Origin: Leptofilum sp965223525
GTDB taxonomy: Bacteria > Chloroflexota > Anaerolineae > Promineifilales > Promineifilaceae
Assembly: GCF_965223525.1 (NCBI RefSeq)
Contig: NZ_OZ245005.1
Coordinates: forward strand, 1,922,001-1,986,000
Direction of reading: 5' to 3'
Length of the DNA: 64,000 nt
In this document: positions 33,544 through 41,926 of the stretch, one piece after another
Numbering within the stretch: the first letter of the stretch is position 1
Layout of the letters: each line of letters begins with the position of its first letter
Notes under the pieces: model-generated
The model's input: the letters and a program-made list of their open reading frames with translations, nothing else
Database searches by the model: none
What the model was told of the DNA's origin: nothing
Position numbers and translations under genes: made by a program

Positions 33544-35142
33544 ATGGATGTTTCTGTAGAAATTGTTGTGAAGGATGTAACGGTTTACCCAGACCGGGCG
33601 CGGGTCTCTGGTACGGGAAGCTGTGAACTAGCTGCAGGACGGCATCGGTTGCTGGTGCCGAATTTGCCGCTGACGATGGACAGCAATTCAGTTCGTGTAC
33701 GGGGCAGTGGCACGGCCCAGGTGCGCTTGCTGGGCGTGGAAGTGACGCGCCAATTTTTTGAGGCGTCACCGCAGGAGGCAGTGCAGAAACTGGAAGTTCA
33801 AATTGAGGAAGTGCAGGAATCTGTGCGAGCTTTGGAGGATCAAAAGGCGGGCTGGCAGGCGCACGGCACGTATTTGGATGGGATTCGTCAGGCCACGGCC
33901 GAATTTGCCAAAGGCCTCTCGCGGGGGAAAACGACGGTGGCCGAGCAGCGGCAGGTGATTGCTTTTTTGCAGGAAGAGGATGCCGCAATGCGTACGGCCG
34001 TTCGCCAGCTAGACCAGGAGCAAAAAACATTGATGCGTCGGCTGCAAAAATTACAGCAAGAGCTGAAGCAGATCAAGACAGCCAAGCCACCGCAGCAATA
34101 CCAGGCCCAAATTGAGGTGGACGTGTTACATGAGGGCAGCTTCCAGCCAGAAATTAGCTACGTGGTGAGCAAAGCCGGTTGGCAGCCACTGTATGATATT
34201 CGGCTGCTGGAAGAAAACGGCCGTTACGCTTTGCAAATTGACTATTTGGCCCAAATCGTCCAGCGCACCGGGCAAGCGTGGCAGCAGGTGAATTTGGCTG
34301 TCTCCACGGCACGTCCGGCGCTAAACCAAAAGCTCCCAGAGATACATCCCTGGTACATCCGAGAATACCAGCCGCCACGGCCACGCCAGATGGTTCGCAG
34401 CGCTAGACCAGCCGCACCGGCCGCCGCAAAAATGGAGACAGCGTCCTTTGCTATGGAGGAATCGGCGGCAGATATGCCAGAGCCTATTGAGGCAGAAACG
34501 GTTACGGCAGACGTGCAAAGTGAGGGAACGGCCGTTACCTTCAAAGCCCCCGGCCAAACCGACATTCCTAACGACGGTTCGCCCCACAAAACCACCTTGC
34601 AGCAAATTCGCCTGGAGCCAAAGCTGGATTATCTGACTATTCCCAAATACAGTGATGCTGCTTTCCGGCGGGCGACGGTGCAATATGCAGAAGCTGGCCC
34701 TTTGCTGCCTGGCTCCGCCAGCCTGTTTGTGGGCGAAGAGTACATTGGGCAAACGCGAATCAAATTTACGGCGCAGGGGGATGAGCTTGAACTGCTGCTT
34801 GGCGTAGAAGATCGCATCACCGTTGAGCGTAAGCTGGCCAAGCGAGATGTAGACAAGAAACTGCTGCGTGACCAGCGGCAGTTGCGCTACGGCTACACCA
34901 TCGCCCTCAAAAATTTGCTTAAAACCGAGGCGCAGGTTGTGGTTAAGGATCACATTCCGGTATCGCGCCATGAGCAGATCAAGGTAAAATTGGACGATGT
35001 ACGGCCGCCGCCCAACGAACAGACAGACCTCAATCTGCTAGAATGGGAGCTGGCTCTGGCTAGCGGCGCAGAACAAACCGTGCGATATGAATACACCGTC
35101 GAGCATCCGCGTAGTTTGCAGGTGGTGGGTTTGTTAGATTGA
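33544..35142 (+). CDS. DUF4139/MuiA-like protein
   Basis: A 532-residue protein similar to mucoidy inhibitor A-type proteins. The N-terminal DUF4140-like domain (about 5-95: VTVYPDRARVSGTGS) is followed by a coiled coil (about 80-180, many Gln/Glu/Lys/Arg). The C-terminal DUF4139 body (about 200-532) includes DVLHEGSFQPEISYVVSKAG, WQPLYDIRL and KTEAQVVVKDHIPVSRHEQI. ATG 33544 has AAGGTG upstream. Its molecular function is unknown; a role in envelope or secretion regulation is proposed for the family only. Confidence 0.82.
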   Translation: MDVSVEIVVKDVTVYPDRARVSGTGSCELAAGRHRLLVPNLPLTMDSNSVRVRGSGTAQVRLLGVEVTRQFFEASPQEAVQKLEVQIEEVQESVRALEDQKAGWQAHGTYLDGIRQATAEFAKGLSRGKTTVAEQRQVIAFLQEEDAAMRTAVRQLDQEQKTLMRRLQKLQQELKQIKTAKPPQQYQAQIEVDVLHEGSFQPEISYVVSKAGWQPLYDIRLLEENGRYALQIDYLAQIVQRTGQAWQQVNLAVSTARPALNQKLPEIHPWYIREYQPPRPRQMVRSARPAAPAAAKMETASFAMEESAADMPEPIEAETVTADVQSEGTAVTFKAPGQTDIPNDGSPHKTTLQQIRLEPKLDYLTIPKYSDAAFRRATVQYAEAGPLLPGSASLFVGEEYIGQTRIKFTAQGDELELLLGVEDRITVERKLAKRDVDKKLLRDQRQLRYGYTIALKNLLKTEAQVVVKDHIPVSRHEQIKVKLDDVRPPPNEQTDLNLLEWELALASGAEQTVRYEYTVEHPRSLQVVGLLD

Positions 35143-35147
35143 TTTTT

Positions 35148-35183
35148 TACCGTAGAGAACACAGAGGGATAAGAGAAAAGACC
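35148..35183. repeat. Degenerate ACCGTAGAGAACACAGAG-type repeat
   Basis: TTACCGTAGAGAACACAGAGG and neighbours. It is a partial, inverted relative of 38165-38200, in the gap between the MuiA-like gene and hflX. Confidence 0.4.
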
Positions 35184-35196
35184 GATGTGATCTGAA

Positions 35197-36537
35197 TTGG
35201 AGGTATCTATTTCCCCACAATTTTACGAAACTGCCCAGCCGAAAGAACGTGCTTTTTTGGTTGGGGCTGAGTTGAAACAGGGACGGCCGTTGCTGCCCGT
35301 AGAAGATAGTTTGCTGGAACTGGAACGCCTGGCCGACACCGCCGGGCTTTCTGTGATTGGCAAAACCATTCAGCGATTTGATCGCCCAGACAGTGCCACT
35401 TACATCGGTTCTGGCAAGGTAGAAGAAGTTAAAATTCTTATCGAAGAGCTAGAAGCGGGCGTGGTGCTTTTTGACGATGAGCTAACCCCGCGCCACCAGC
35501 GGGAGCTGGAAAAAGAGTTTGGTGACGATGTAAAAGTGATTGATCGCACCGCGCTGATTTTGGACATTTTTGCCCAACATGCCCAAACCCGCGAGGGGAA
35601 GCTGCAAGTTGAACTGGCCCAACTGGAATATCGCGTGCCGCGCCTAACCCGCATGTGGACCCATTTGGCTCGGCAGGCGGGTGGCCGTGTCGGGGGACAA
35701 GGCGGTGGCGTAGGCTTGCGTGGCCCTGGTGAAACCCAGCTAGAAACAGACCGCCGCGAAATCGGCAGACGCATCTCTTACATTAAAGGGCAGCTGGAAA
35801 ACGTGCGGGCTCACCGAGAGCGGCATCGCGCCAAGCGGCAGCAGACAGAGCTGCAGGTGGTGGCAATTGTTGGGTATACAAACGCAGGCAAATCTACCCT
35901 GCTTAACAAGCTGAGCAATGCCGATGTGCTTTCTGCGGATATGCTGTTTGCCACGCTGGACCCCACCACGCGCAAAGTGGATATGCCGGGTGGTCGGGAA
36001 CTGCTCTTTACCGATACGGTAGGCTTCATTCAAAAATTGCCTACCAATATTGTGGCGGCTTTCCGAGCAACCCTGGAAGAAATTACCGAGGCAGATATGC
36101 TGCTGCACGTCATTGACGCGACCCATCCTAATGCTGCGGCGCAGGTTGAAGCAGTAGAGGACACTTTAGCCGAATTGGAGGTAGATCATTTGCCAACGGT
36201 GGCGGCGCTGAACAAGATTGATTTATTGCCAGATGGCGGAAATCACACCCAGATATTTGATTTGCCCTATCCGACGGTGCCGGTTTCGGCCGTTTCTGGC
36301 GAGGGCATCCCGGAACTGCTGGTGGCGATTGATGCGGCAATGGTGCGTTATTTGCAGCCGCTGACCGTGTTGCTGCCGTATCAGCGGGGCGATTTGCTCT
36401 CGATGATGTATGAGCGGGGGCAGGTGGATGGCGAAGAGCATACAGGCGATGGCGTGATAGTTTATGGACGGTTGCCTAAACGGCTGGTACCATATTTTGA
36501 ACCTTACTTGAATGGACAGCAAATAGCCGATGAATGA
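35197..36537 (+). CDS. hflX: HflX-type ribosome-associated GTPase
   Basis: A 446-residue GTPase. The N-terminal HflX domain (about 20-200) has YIGSGKVEEVKILIEE, VELAQLEYRVPRLTRMW and GGGVGLRGPGETQLETDRR. The G domain has GYTNAGKSTLLNKL (G1), DTVGFIQKLP (G3) and ALNKIDLLP (G4). It splits stalled or heat-damaged ribosomes in the family. The start is uncertain: TTG 35197 puts GGAGGT right inside the second and third codons; the ribosome-binding site would better fit an ATT at 35209. The gap before it contains repeats. Confidence 0.92.
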   Translation: MEVSISPQFYETAQPKERAFLVGAELKQGRPLLPVEDSLLELERLADTAGLSVIGKTIQRFDRPDSATYIGSGKVEEVKILIEELEAGVVLFDDELTPRHQRELEKEFGDDVKVIDRTALILDIFAQHAQTREGKLQVELAQLEYRVPRLTRMWTHLARQAGGRVGGQGGGVGLRGPGETQLETDRREIGRRISYIKGQLENVRAHRERHRAKRQQTELQVVAIVGYTNAGKSTLLNKLSNADVLSADMLFATLDPTTRKVDMPGGRELLFTDTVGFIQKLPTNIVAAFRATLEEITEADMLLHVIDATHPNAAAQVEAVEDTLAELEVDHLPTVAALNKIDLLPDGGNHTQIFDLPYPTVPVSAVSGEGIPELLVAIDAAMVRYLQPLTVLLPYQRGDLLSMMYERGQVDGEEHTGDGVIVYGRLPKRLVPYFEPYLNGQQIADE

Positions 36538-36730
36538 TTTTTTAGACAGAGTCAGCGAATTTCTTAGCAAATATCCCGGCTTGTTGCCGCTGGTGGGGCT
36601 GGGATTGATTATCCTCAATTTGATTTTGCAATTTTTCCCGGGTAGCTGGTTTGTGGATCGGCATATTTTGTTGCATCTTGGTTTGATCACCAGCTTGATT
36701 GGATTGCTTTTGATACGGCCGTTGTCCTAA
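36530..36730 (+). CDS. Small two-helix membrane protein
   Basis: A 66-residue protein overlapping the hflX stop by 8 bases. Two hydrophobic helices (about 16-36 LLPLVGLGLIILNLILQFF and 47-63 LHLGLITSLIGLLLI) with Phe/Trp in the loop. Not recognised. The tight overlap suggests co-translation with hflX, so a membrane partner of a stress GTPase is possible but unproven. The C-terminus LLLIRPLS uses the ACGGCCGT motif. Confidence 0.7.
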   Translation: MNDFLDRVSEFLSKYPGLLPLVGLGLIILNLILQFFPGSWFVDRHILLHLGLITSLIGLLLIRPLS

Positions 36731-36767
36731 TCCAGTAATGTCGCGGAGCGACCACTCCGTGAACGGT

Positions 36768-36815
36768 GTTCAGTATTCAGTAATCAGTGCGTACTTCTGA
36801 AAACTGCTTACCGGT
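36768..36815. repeat. Degenerate CAGTAATCAG repeat
   Basis: GTTCAGTATTCAGTAATCAGTG followed by GAAAACTGCTTACC. This is a short stretch of the same unit family as in the ABC genes and at 24975-25065. Confidence 0.5.
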
Positions 36816-36842
36816 TTTTCTCCACACAGCAGGTTGCTTTAA

Positions 36843-38012
36843 ATGATCCCCATTGAAACAATTGCCCAAAACGGCCGTGTCCAAGCTGCTCTAGCTCAAT
36901 TTCCAGATGCCGTTGCTGAAATTGTTTCACAGGCGATTGCGATTCAGCAAATTCCTGCCCCCACTTTTGCCGAGGCAGAGCGGGCGGCTTATCTGGCGCA
37001 ACGATTCAATGAACTTGGCTTGCAAGATGTTACTCTGGATGAATTGCACAATGTGTACGGCCGTTTTCCCGGCAGCCAGCCCCAAAATCATCCCCCCGTC
37101 ATTATTTCCGCTCACACCGACACTGTTTTTCCTGCCGGCACAGATCTGACCGTTCGTGAGGAGGGCAGCGTGACGTATGGCCCTGGCATTGGCGACAACT
37201 CAACTGGCGTGGCGGGGTTGATTGGTTTGGTTAAATCGCTGCAACTGCACGGAATACGGCCGTTGGCCGACATCTGGCTGGTGGCCAACGTAGGTGAAGA
37301 AGGGCTGGGCGATTTGCGCGGAATGCGGGAGGTCGTGGCCCGTTTTGATGGCGAGGCGATTTATCTGGTGGTAGAAGGCGGTCTGTTTGGCCAAATATCC
37401 CACCAGGCCATTGGCGTGCGCCGCTACGAAATTACCTTCCGCACGGCTGGCGGGCATTCCTGGGGCAATTTTGGTCAGCGCAGCGCCATACATGAACTCG
37501 GCAAATTCATTGCCGCCATAGACAAGCTAAAGGTGCCGACCAGCCCCAAAACCACCTACAACGTCGGCGTCATTCAAGGCGGCACTTCCATCAATAGCAT
37601 TGCTCAATCGGCCAACTTGCTGCTGGATTTGCGCTCTGAAGCGCCAGAGCGTCTCGCTAATTTGGTGGCAGAAGTGGAAAAACTGGTCGCGCAGTGGCAG
37701 GCGCAGCCAGAGGTACAGGTGGAGATGGCACAGATTGGGAATCGCCCAGCGGGGCAGTTGCCGCGTAATGCGCCGTTGGTGCAACAGGCTGTGGCCGCGC
37801 TGCGGCAAGTGGGCTGTGACAAAATTAGTTTTATTGCCAGCAGCACGGATGCCAATGTGCCGCTCAGTTTGGGGTATACGGCCATTTGCATCGGCCTCAC
37901 AGAATCTGGCAACGCCCACCGCCTGGATGAATACATGGACAGTACCCATTTGCCAGCGGGGATGGGCCAACTGCTGCTGCTGGCGCTTTCGGCGGCGGGC
38001 ATCTCGCCATGA
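36843..38012 (+). CDS. M20-family zinc peptidase
   Basis: A 389-residue peptidase of the tripeptidase/carboxypeptidase G2 type. The metal residues are visible: ISAHTDTVFP (His and catalytic Asp), GPGIGDNSTGVAG (bridging Asp), NVGEEGLGDLRG (catalytic Glu and metal Glu). The lid domain has FRTAGGHSWGNFG. The last metal ligand is in GNAHRLDEYMDSTHLP. It cleaves N- or C-terminal residues from short peptides. Probably cytoplasmic; no signal peptide. ATG 36843 is not preceded by a strong ribosome-binding site. Confidence 0.88.
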   Translation: MIPIETIAQNGRVQAALAQFPDAVAEIVSQAIAIQQIPAPTFAEAERAAYLAQRFNELGLQDVTLDELHNVYGRFPGSQPQNHPPVIISAHTDTVFPAGTDLTVREEGSVTYGPGIGDNSTGVAGLIGLVKSLQLHGIRPLADIWLVANVGEEGLGDLRGMREVVARFDGEAIYLVVEGGLFGQISHQAIGVRRYEITFRTAGGHSWGNFGQRSAIHELGKFIAAIDKLKVPTSPKTTYNVGVIQGGTSINSIAQSANLLLDLRSEAPERLANLVAEVEKLVAQWQAQPEVQVEMAQIGNRPAGQLPRNAPLVQQAVAALRQVGCDKISFIASSTDANVPLSLGYTAICIGLTESGNAHRLDEYMDSTHLPAGMGQLLLLALSAAGISP

Positions 38013-38021
38013 AAATAGCTA

Positions 38022-38077
38022 ACCTTCCGCAGGTTCCATCCGCAAACAATGTTCGAGCACAAGCCTGCGGGAGGTTT
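38022..38077 (+). terminator. Hairpin after the M20 peptidase
   Basis: Left arm AACCTTCCGCAGG and right arm CCTGCGGGAGGTT, followed by TATTTAC. One base bulge in each arm. It probably ends the peptidase transcript. Confidence 0.5.
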
Positions 38078-38133
38078 ATTTACAAAGGAGACGACACCAA
38101 CTGTCGTTGACCACCATGAATGAAAATCAGCAG

Positions 38134-38200
38134 ATTTCGCAGATTGGCGCAGATTGCGGACAGATTTTTCTCTGTGTCCTCCGCGTTCTCTGCGGTTAAT
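38134..38200. repeat. Degenerate CAGATTxCGCAG / CTCTGCGGTTAA repeat
   Basis: CAGATTTCGCAGATTGGCG, CAGATTGCGGACAGATTT and CTCTGTGTCCTCCGCG, CTCTGCGGTTAA. It has the same kind of units as 20719-20757 and, inverted, 35148-35183. Confidence 0.55.
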
Positions 38201-38221
38201 TTATTTTCAGAGGAGTAAGCG

Positions 38222-39370
38222 ATGAACTTTGAACTAAATGAGGAACAACGCGAGTTTCAACATATCGTGCATGATTTTGTAGCCAAAGAGTTAAAACCAA
38301 TGGCACGGGAGACTGATGAGACGGGTGAATTTAACTGGACGGCCGTTAAAAAAATGGGGCCAGTTGGTTTGCTTGGCTTGGAAGTGCCAGAGGAGTATGG
38401 CGGTGCGGCCGTTGATGCCGTCAGTGCCGCCATTGCTATTGAAGAGTTAGGGTGGGGCTGTGGCTCTACGGCCTTGGCGATTTCTGCCCACAACGGGTTA
38501 GCATTGGGGCCAATTGTTAAGTACGGTAACGACACGCAAAAAGCGCAGTGGCTGCCACCATTGGCTACCGGCAAGGGTAAACTAGGTTGCCTCTCTCTCA
38601 CAGAACCGGGTGCTGGGTCTGATTTACAGGGTGGTGTGCAAACAACGGCCGTAAAAGAAGGCGACTCCTGGATCATTGACGGTACCAAAATGTGGATGAC
38701 CAACGCCTCCATTTCCGACGTGATGGTGGTGCTTTGTCGAACAGACAGGGCTGACGGCAGCCGCTCGCTCAGCCACATCATCGTACCCACAGAGACGCCC
38801 GGTATCAACGTAGGCCCCGCCGAGAAAAAGATGGGCTTAAAAGGCTCGCCCACCCACGCTGTCACTTTTGATGAGGTGCGCGTGCCGCTAGAAAATCTGC
38901 TGGGCGAAGAGGGGTGGGGTTTGCAGCAAACGTTGGCCACCCTGGACAGTGGACGTGTGGGCATAGGCGCATTGGCCGTTGGTTTGGGGCAGGCAGCGTA
39001 TGAAACGGCCGTGCAATATGCCCATGAGCGCGAAACATTTGGCAAACCAATTGCCCACCACCAGGCCGTGCAGTGGATGCTGGCCGATGCCGCCACCGAA
39101 CTACAAGCCGCCCGTCTGATGGTGTATTGGGCTGCCTCGTTAAAAGGCGCAGGCAAAAAGTACACGAAAGAGGCGGCAATGGCCAAGCTGTTTGCTACGG
39201 AGGTAAGCGAGCGCGTTTGCCGCAATGCCATTCAAATTCATGGCGGCTACGGCTACAGCAGTGAATTCGAGGTAGAGCGCATGTACCGTGACACCCGACT
39301 GATGACCATTGGCGAAGGCACCAGCGAAATTCAACGCTTGGTCATCGCTCGCCATATTTTGAATTTATAG
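38222..39370 (+). CDS. Acyl-CoA dehydrogenase
   Basis: A 382-residue flavoprotein. It begins MNFELNEEQREFQHIVHDFV. KLGCLSLTEPGAGSDLQGG, GWGLQQTLATLDSGRVGIGA, ERETFGKPIAHHQAVQWML and RDTRLMTIGEGTSEIQRLVI are diagnostic; the Glu in IGEGTSE is the catalytic base seen in short- and medium-chain enzymes. It removes hydrogens from acyl-CoA in beta-oxidation or amino-acid catabolism, with ETF as acceptor. GAGGAG lies upstream of ATG 38222. Confidence 0.95.
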   Translation: MNFELNEEQREFQHIVHDFVAKELKPMARETDETGEFNWTAVKKMGPVGLLGLEVPEEYGGAAVDAVSAAIAIEELGWGCGSTALAISAHNGLALGPIVKYGNDTQKAQWLPPLATGKGKLGCLSLTEPGAGSDLQGGVQTTAVKEGDSWIIDGTKMWMTNASISDVMVVLCRTDRADGSRSLSHIIVPTETPGINVGPAEKKMGLKGSPTHAVTFDEVRVPLENLLGEEGWGLQQTLATLDSGRVGIGALAVGLGQAAYETAVQYAHERETFGKPIAHHQAVQWMLADAATELQAARLMVYWAASLKGAGKKYTKEAAMAKLFATEVSERVCRNAIQIHGGYGYSSEFEVERMYRDTRLMTIGEGTSEIQRLVIARHILNL

Positions 39371-39385
39371 CCTCTAACCTACGGT

Positions 39386-39471
39386 AGAAGTTCAATCTTT
39401 GACAAAAGTTGAACTTCTGTTGTCGGATAAAGAAAAAACGCGCCGCCTAGAATAATTTCAGGCGGCGCGTT
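39386..39471. terminator. Two hairpins between convergent genes
   Basis: AGAAGTTCAA (39386-39395) pairs with TTGAACTTCT (39409-39418). AACGCGCCGCC (39437-39447) pairs with GGCGGCGCGTT (39461-39471), with A-run on one side and T-run on the other. The second is a strong bidirectional terminator for the acyl-CoA dehydrogenase and the cadherin-like gene. Confidence 0.85.
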
Positions 39472-39496
39472 TTCGATGAAGCGTGAGGTAGATGCT

Positions 39497-41866
39497 TTAG
39501 TTAAAATCTACACGCAGATTATAATCTGTGTTGGTAACAGGCGCGCTAAACACACGGATGTAATATGTGCCTGCCCCCAAGTTGGTCAGATTGATTATTT
39601 TGGTGCTTGAGGCGGAGCCATTATTTTGTAATAGCGTCAAACTGCTGCACGTGCCGCTATAAACAATTAGCTGGCCTGAGGCTGGCTCAAAATCTGATAG
39701 CGTAATAGTCACATCTTGCTGGCTGGTTACAGTGAAGCTGTACCAATCCTCTTGATCATCGGCCGTAAATTCATAATTGATGTTGTTGCCGAGGCCAAAT
39801 GCCTGGCTGCAATTGTTGTTGGGCTCGATGGGTGGGTAATTGTTCAGCACCGTTGGCAAGAAGATGTAGGTGATGGGCAGCGGCGATACGTTAACAGTAA
39901 TGGTGGCTGTATCAGCGTTTCCGCCGCGATCAATTGCTTGTACTGTCAGATTAAAGGTGGGCATGGCGTCAGCATCCAGTTTGCTAGTGTCTGGCACGGT
40001 AATTTGCCCGCTGCTGCTGTTGATGGCAAACACACTGCCCACATTTCCCCCCTCGATAGAGAAGGTTAATTCATCACCGTTGCTTAATTCAACATCAGTA
40101 GCAGAGACGGTACCAGCTAGTACGCCGTCTGCGTCTCCCTCAGACACGAAGAAGGTTGCGTTGCTCACGCTGGGGCTTTCATCATAAAGGTTGTTGATGT
40201 TGATGGTGATCGAAGCTGTGTTGCTTAGGTTTGGCCCTAACCACCCTGTGTCAGTGACGATGATGCCGAGCGTGAAGGATTCTGTTGTTTCAAAATCTAG
40301 CTGGTTTGTATTGGCGACAGTAATGTCGCCATTGTTGTTGCCGTCGTTGCTGATGGCAAATGCGCCACCTGTATTCCCGGAGATAATGTCGAACGTGAGC
40401 ATTCCTGCGTCATCAGCATCTGGGTCGCTGGCTGTTACAGTGCCAACGGCCGTGCCGTTACTACTATTCTCGTCTATGGCAAAGGTGTTCCCAGAAACGC
40501 TTGGCAGCTCATTCAAATCTTGCAGATTGATGAAAACCGTGGCGTCAACCGCAGAATTGACACTATCGTCCACGGCAATGGTGAGTGTATAGGACAGTGT
40601 CGTTTCAAAATCGAGCTGGGTTGTGTCGCTGACAACGATTTGCCCAGCGGCATTGACATTAAATGCAGACATTGGATCACCAGCCGTAATTTCATAGTTC
40701 AGGGACACACCTTCAGGATCAGTCGCCAAAACATTACCTACACCCTCACCGGTCCCCAAATTTTCATTTGGCGTGTAGGTGGCATTGCTGGTGGTTGGCG
40801 GCTCATTCACATTTGTGAGATCAATAACAACTTCGGCTTCGTCTAAATTCATGCCGCTGTCTTCGACTTGTACAGTCAGCGTAAATGTGGGCGTCGTTTC
40901 AAAATCTAGTTGGTTTGTATCGGCAACGGTAATGTCGCCATTGTTATTGCCGTCGTTGCTGATGGCAAATGCGCTACCTGTGTTCCCAGCGATGATGTCA
41001 AATGTGAGATTGCCTGCGTCGGCTGCATCTGGATCACTGGCTGTTACGGTGCCAACGGCCGTGCCGTTGGCTGAGTTTTCTGGCAGTGAAAAGCTGTCGT
41101 CGTTGAGGGTGGGGGGTTCGTTTACGTTTTGCACGTTGATTGTGATTACGGCCGTATCTGTCAGCATCCCCATATCCGTAATTTCCACTGTAAAGGTGAG
41201 CGTCTCATTCGTTTCAAAGTCCAATGGGGTGGGGCTGTCTACTGTGATAGCACCGTTGCCGCTGTCCACTGCAAACGGGCTACCGAAATTCCCCCCGGTG
41301 ATGGTGTAGGTCAAGCTATCTCCGGCATCTAAATCTGAGGCGACAATGGTGTCAACGGCCGTTCCCGTCGTGCTGTTTTCAGGTACAGAAAAGGTCTGAT
41401 CATCCACAACGGGCGTCTGATCAAAATCTGGCGTGATTGTAATGACAAACGTGTCGCTGGCCATCGTCATGCTGGTGGCAACCGTAAAATCAAAGCTGTC
41501 GGATAGCGTCTCGCTATCGTCGTGAGTGTATTGAAGAAATCCATTGTCAATGTCAGACTGGGTGAACTGAGCAGTAGGTGTAAGGGTGGTTGCTGTATTG
41601 GTATTGGTGAGTATGCCGTTGGCTGGGGTTGTTACCAGAGTGTAGGTCATGATTGCCCCAACTGCACCTCCTCCACCAGGATCATCATCCGACAAAAGTA
41701 GGCTATTGTCAATAATGCCATTATCCCCTTCATTTACGACAAGCTCTTGGTTGACTTGCACGGTGGCATCGGCCAACACATTGCCAAGCCAGAAGACAGA
41801 CATGACCATGCCAAACAGGACAGTGAAAATTAGAAGGACACGTTTTCTCCGCATACCGATACTCAA
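39497..41866 (-). CDS. Secreted cadherin-repeat protein with PPC domain
   Basis: A 789-residue surface protein. The signal peptide ends near VLADA. After an N-terminal segment (YTLVTTPANGILTNT) come about five cadherin-like repeats of roughly 100 residues, with NxPxxxxxxFxxxENxxxGTAVGTVxAxDxD-like calcium-binding spacing (for example DQTFSVPENSTTGTAVDTIV). The C-terminal 120 residues are a pre-peptidase-like PPC domain (QEDWYSFTVTSQQDVTITL) that may bind glycans or be an anchor-like tail. Two of the repeats are nearly identical. The start may be TTG 41866 or ATG 41854. Likely adhesion or calcium-dependent surface function. Confidence 0.83.
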   Translation of the reverse strand: MSIGMRRKRVLLIFTVLFGMVMSVFWLGNVLADATVQVNQELVVNEGDNGIIDNSLLLSDDDPGGGGAVGAIMTYTLVTTPANGILTNTNTATTLTPTAQFTQSDIDNGFLQYTHDDSETLSDSFDFTVATSMTMASDTFVITITPDFDQTPVVDDQTFSVPENSTTGTAVDTIVASDLDAGDSLTYTITGGNFGSPFAVDSGNGAITVDSPTPLDFETNETLTFTVEITDMGMLTDTAVITINVQNVNEPPTLNDDSFSLPENSANGTAVGTVTASDPDAADAGNLTFDIIAGNTGSAFAISNDGNNNGDITVADTNQLDFETTPTFTLTVQVEDSGMNLDEAEVVIDLTNVNEPPTTSNATYTPNENLGTGEGVGNVLATDPEGVSLNYEITAGDPMSAFNVNAAGQIVVSDTTQLDFETTLSYTLTIAVDDSVNSAVDATVFINLQDLNELPSVSGNTFAIDENSSNGTAVGTVTASDPDADDAGMLTFDIISGNTGGAFAISNDGNNNGDITVANTNQLDFETTESFTLGIIVTDTGWLGPNLSNTASITININNLYDESPSVSNATFFVSEGDADGVLAGTVSATDVELSNGDELTFSIEGGNVGSVFAINSSSGQITVPDTSKLDADAMPTFNLTVQAIDRGGNADTATITVNVSPLPITYIFLPTVLNNYPPIEPNNNCSQAFGLGNNINYEFTADDQEDWYSFTVTSQQDVTITLSDFEPASGQLIVYSGTCSSLTLLQNNGSASSTKIINLTNLGAGTYYIRVFSAPVTNTDYNLRVDFN

Positions 41867-41926
41867 GCTATACTTCTTGTTATTTATTGCTACTTATTGC
41901 CTGGCAATGAAATAACCTAGACCCCA

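Noticed and set aside
38257..39231. 324-codon open frame on the minus strand
   Set aside because: It lies entirely opposite the acyl-CoA dehydrogenase gene and has no recognisable domains; a reading-frame shadow.
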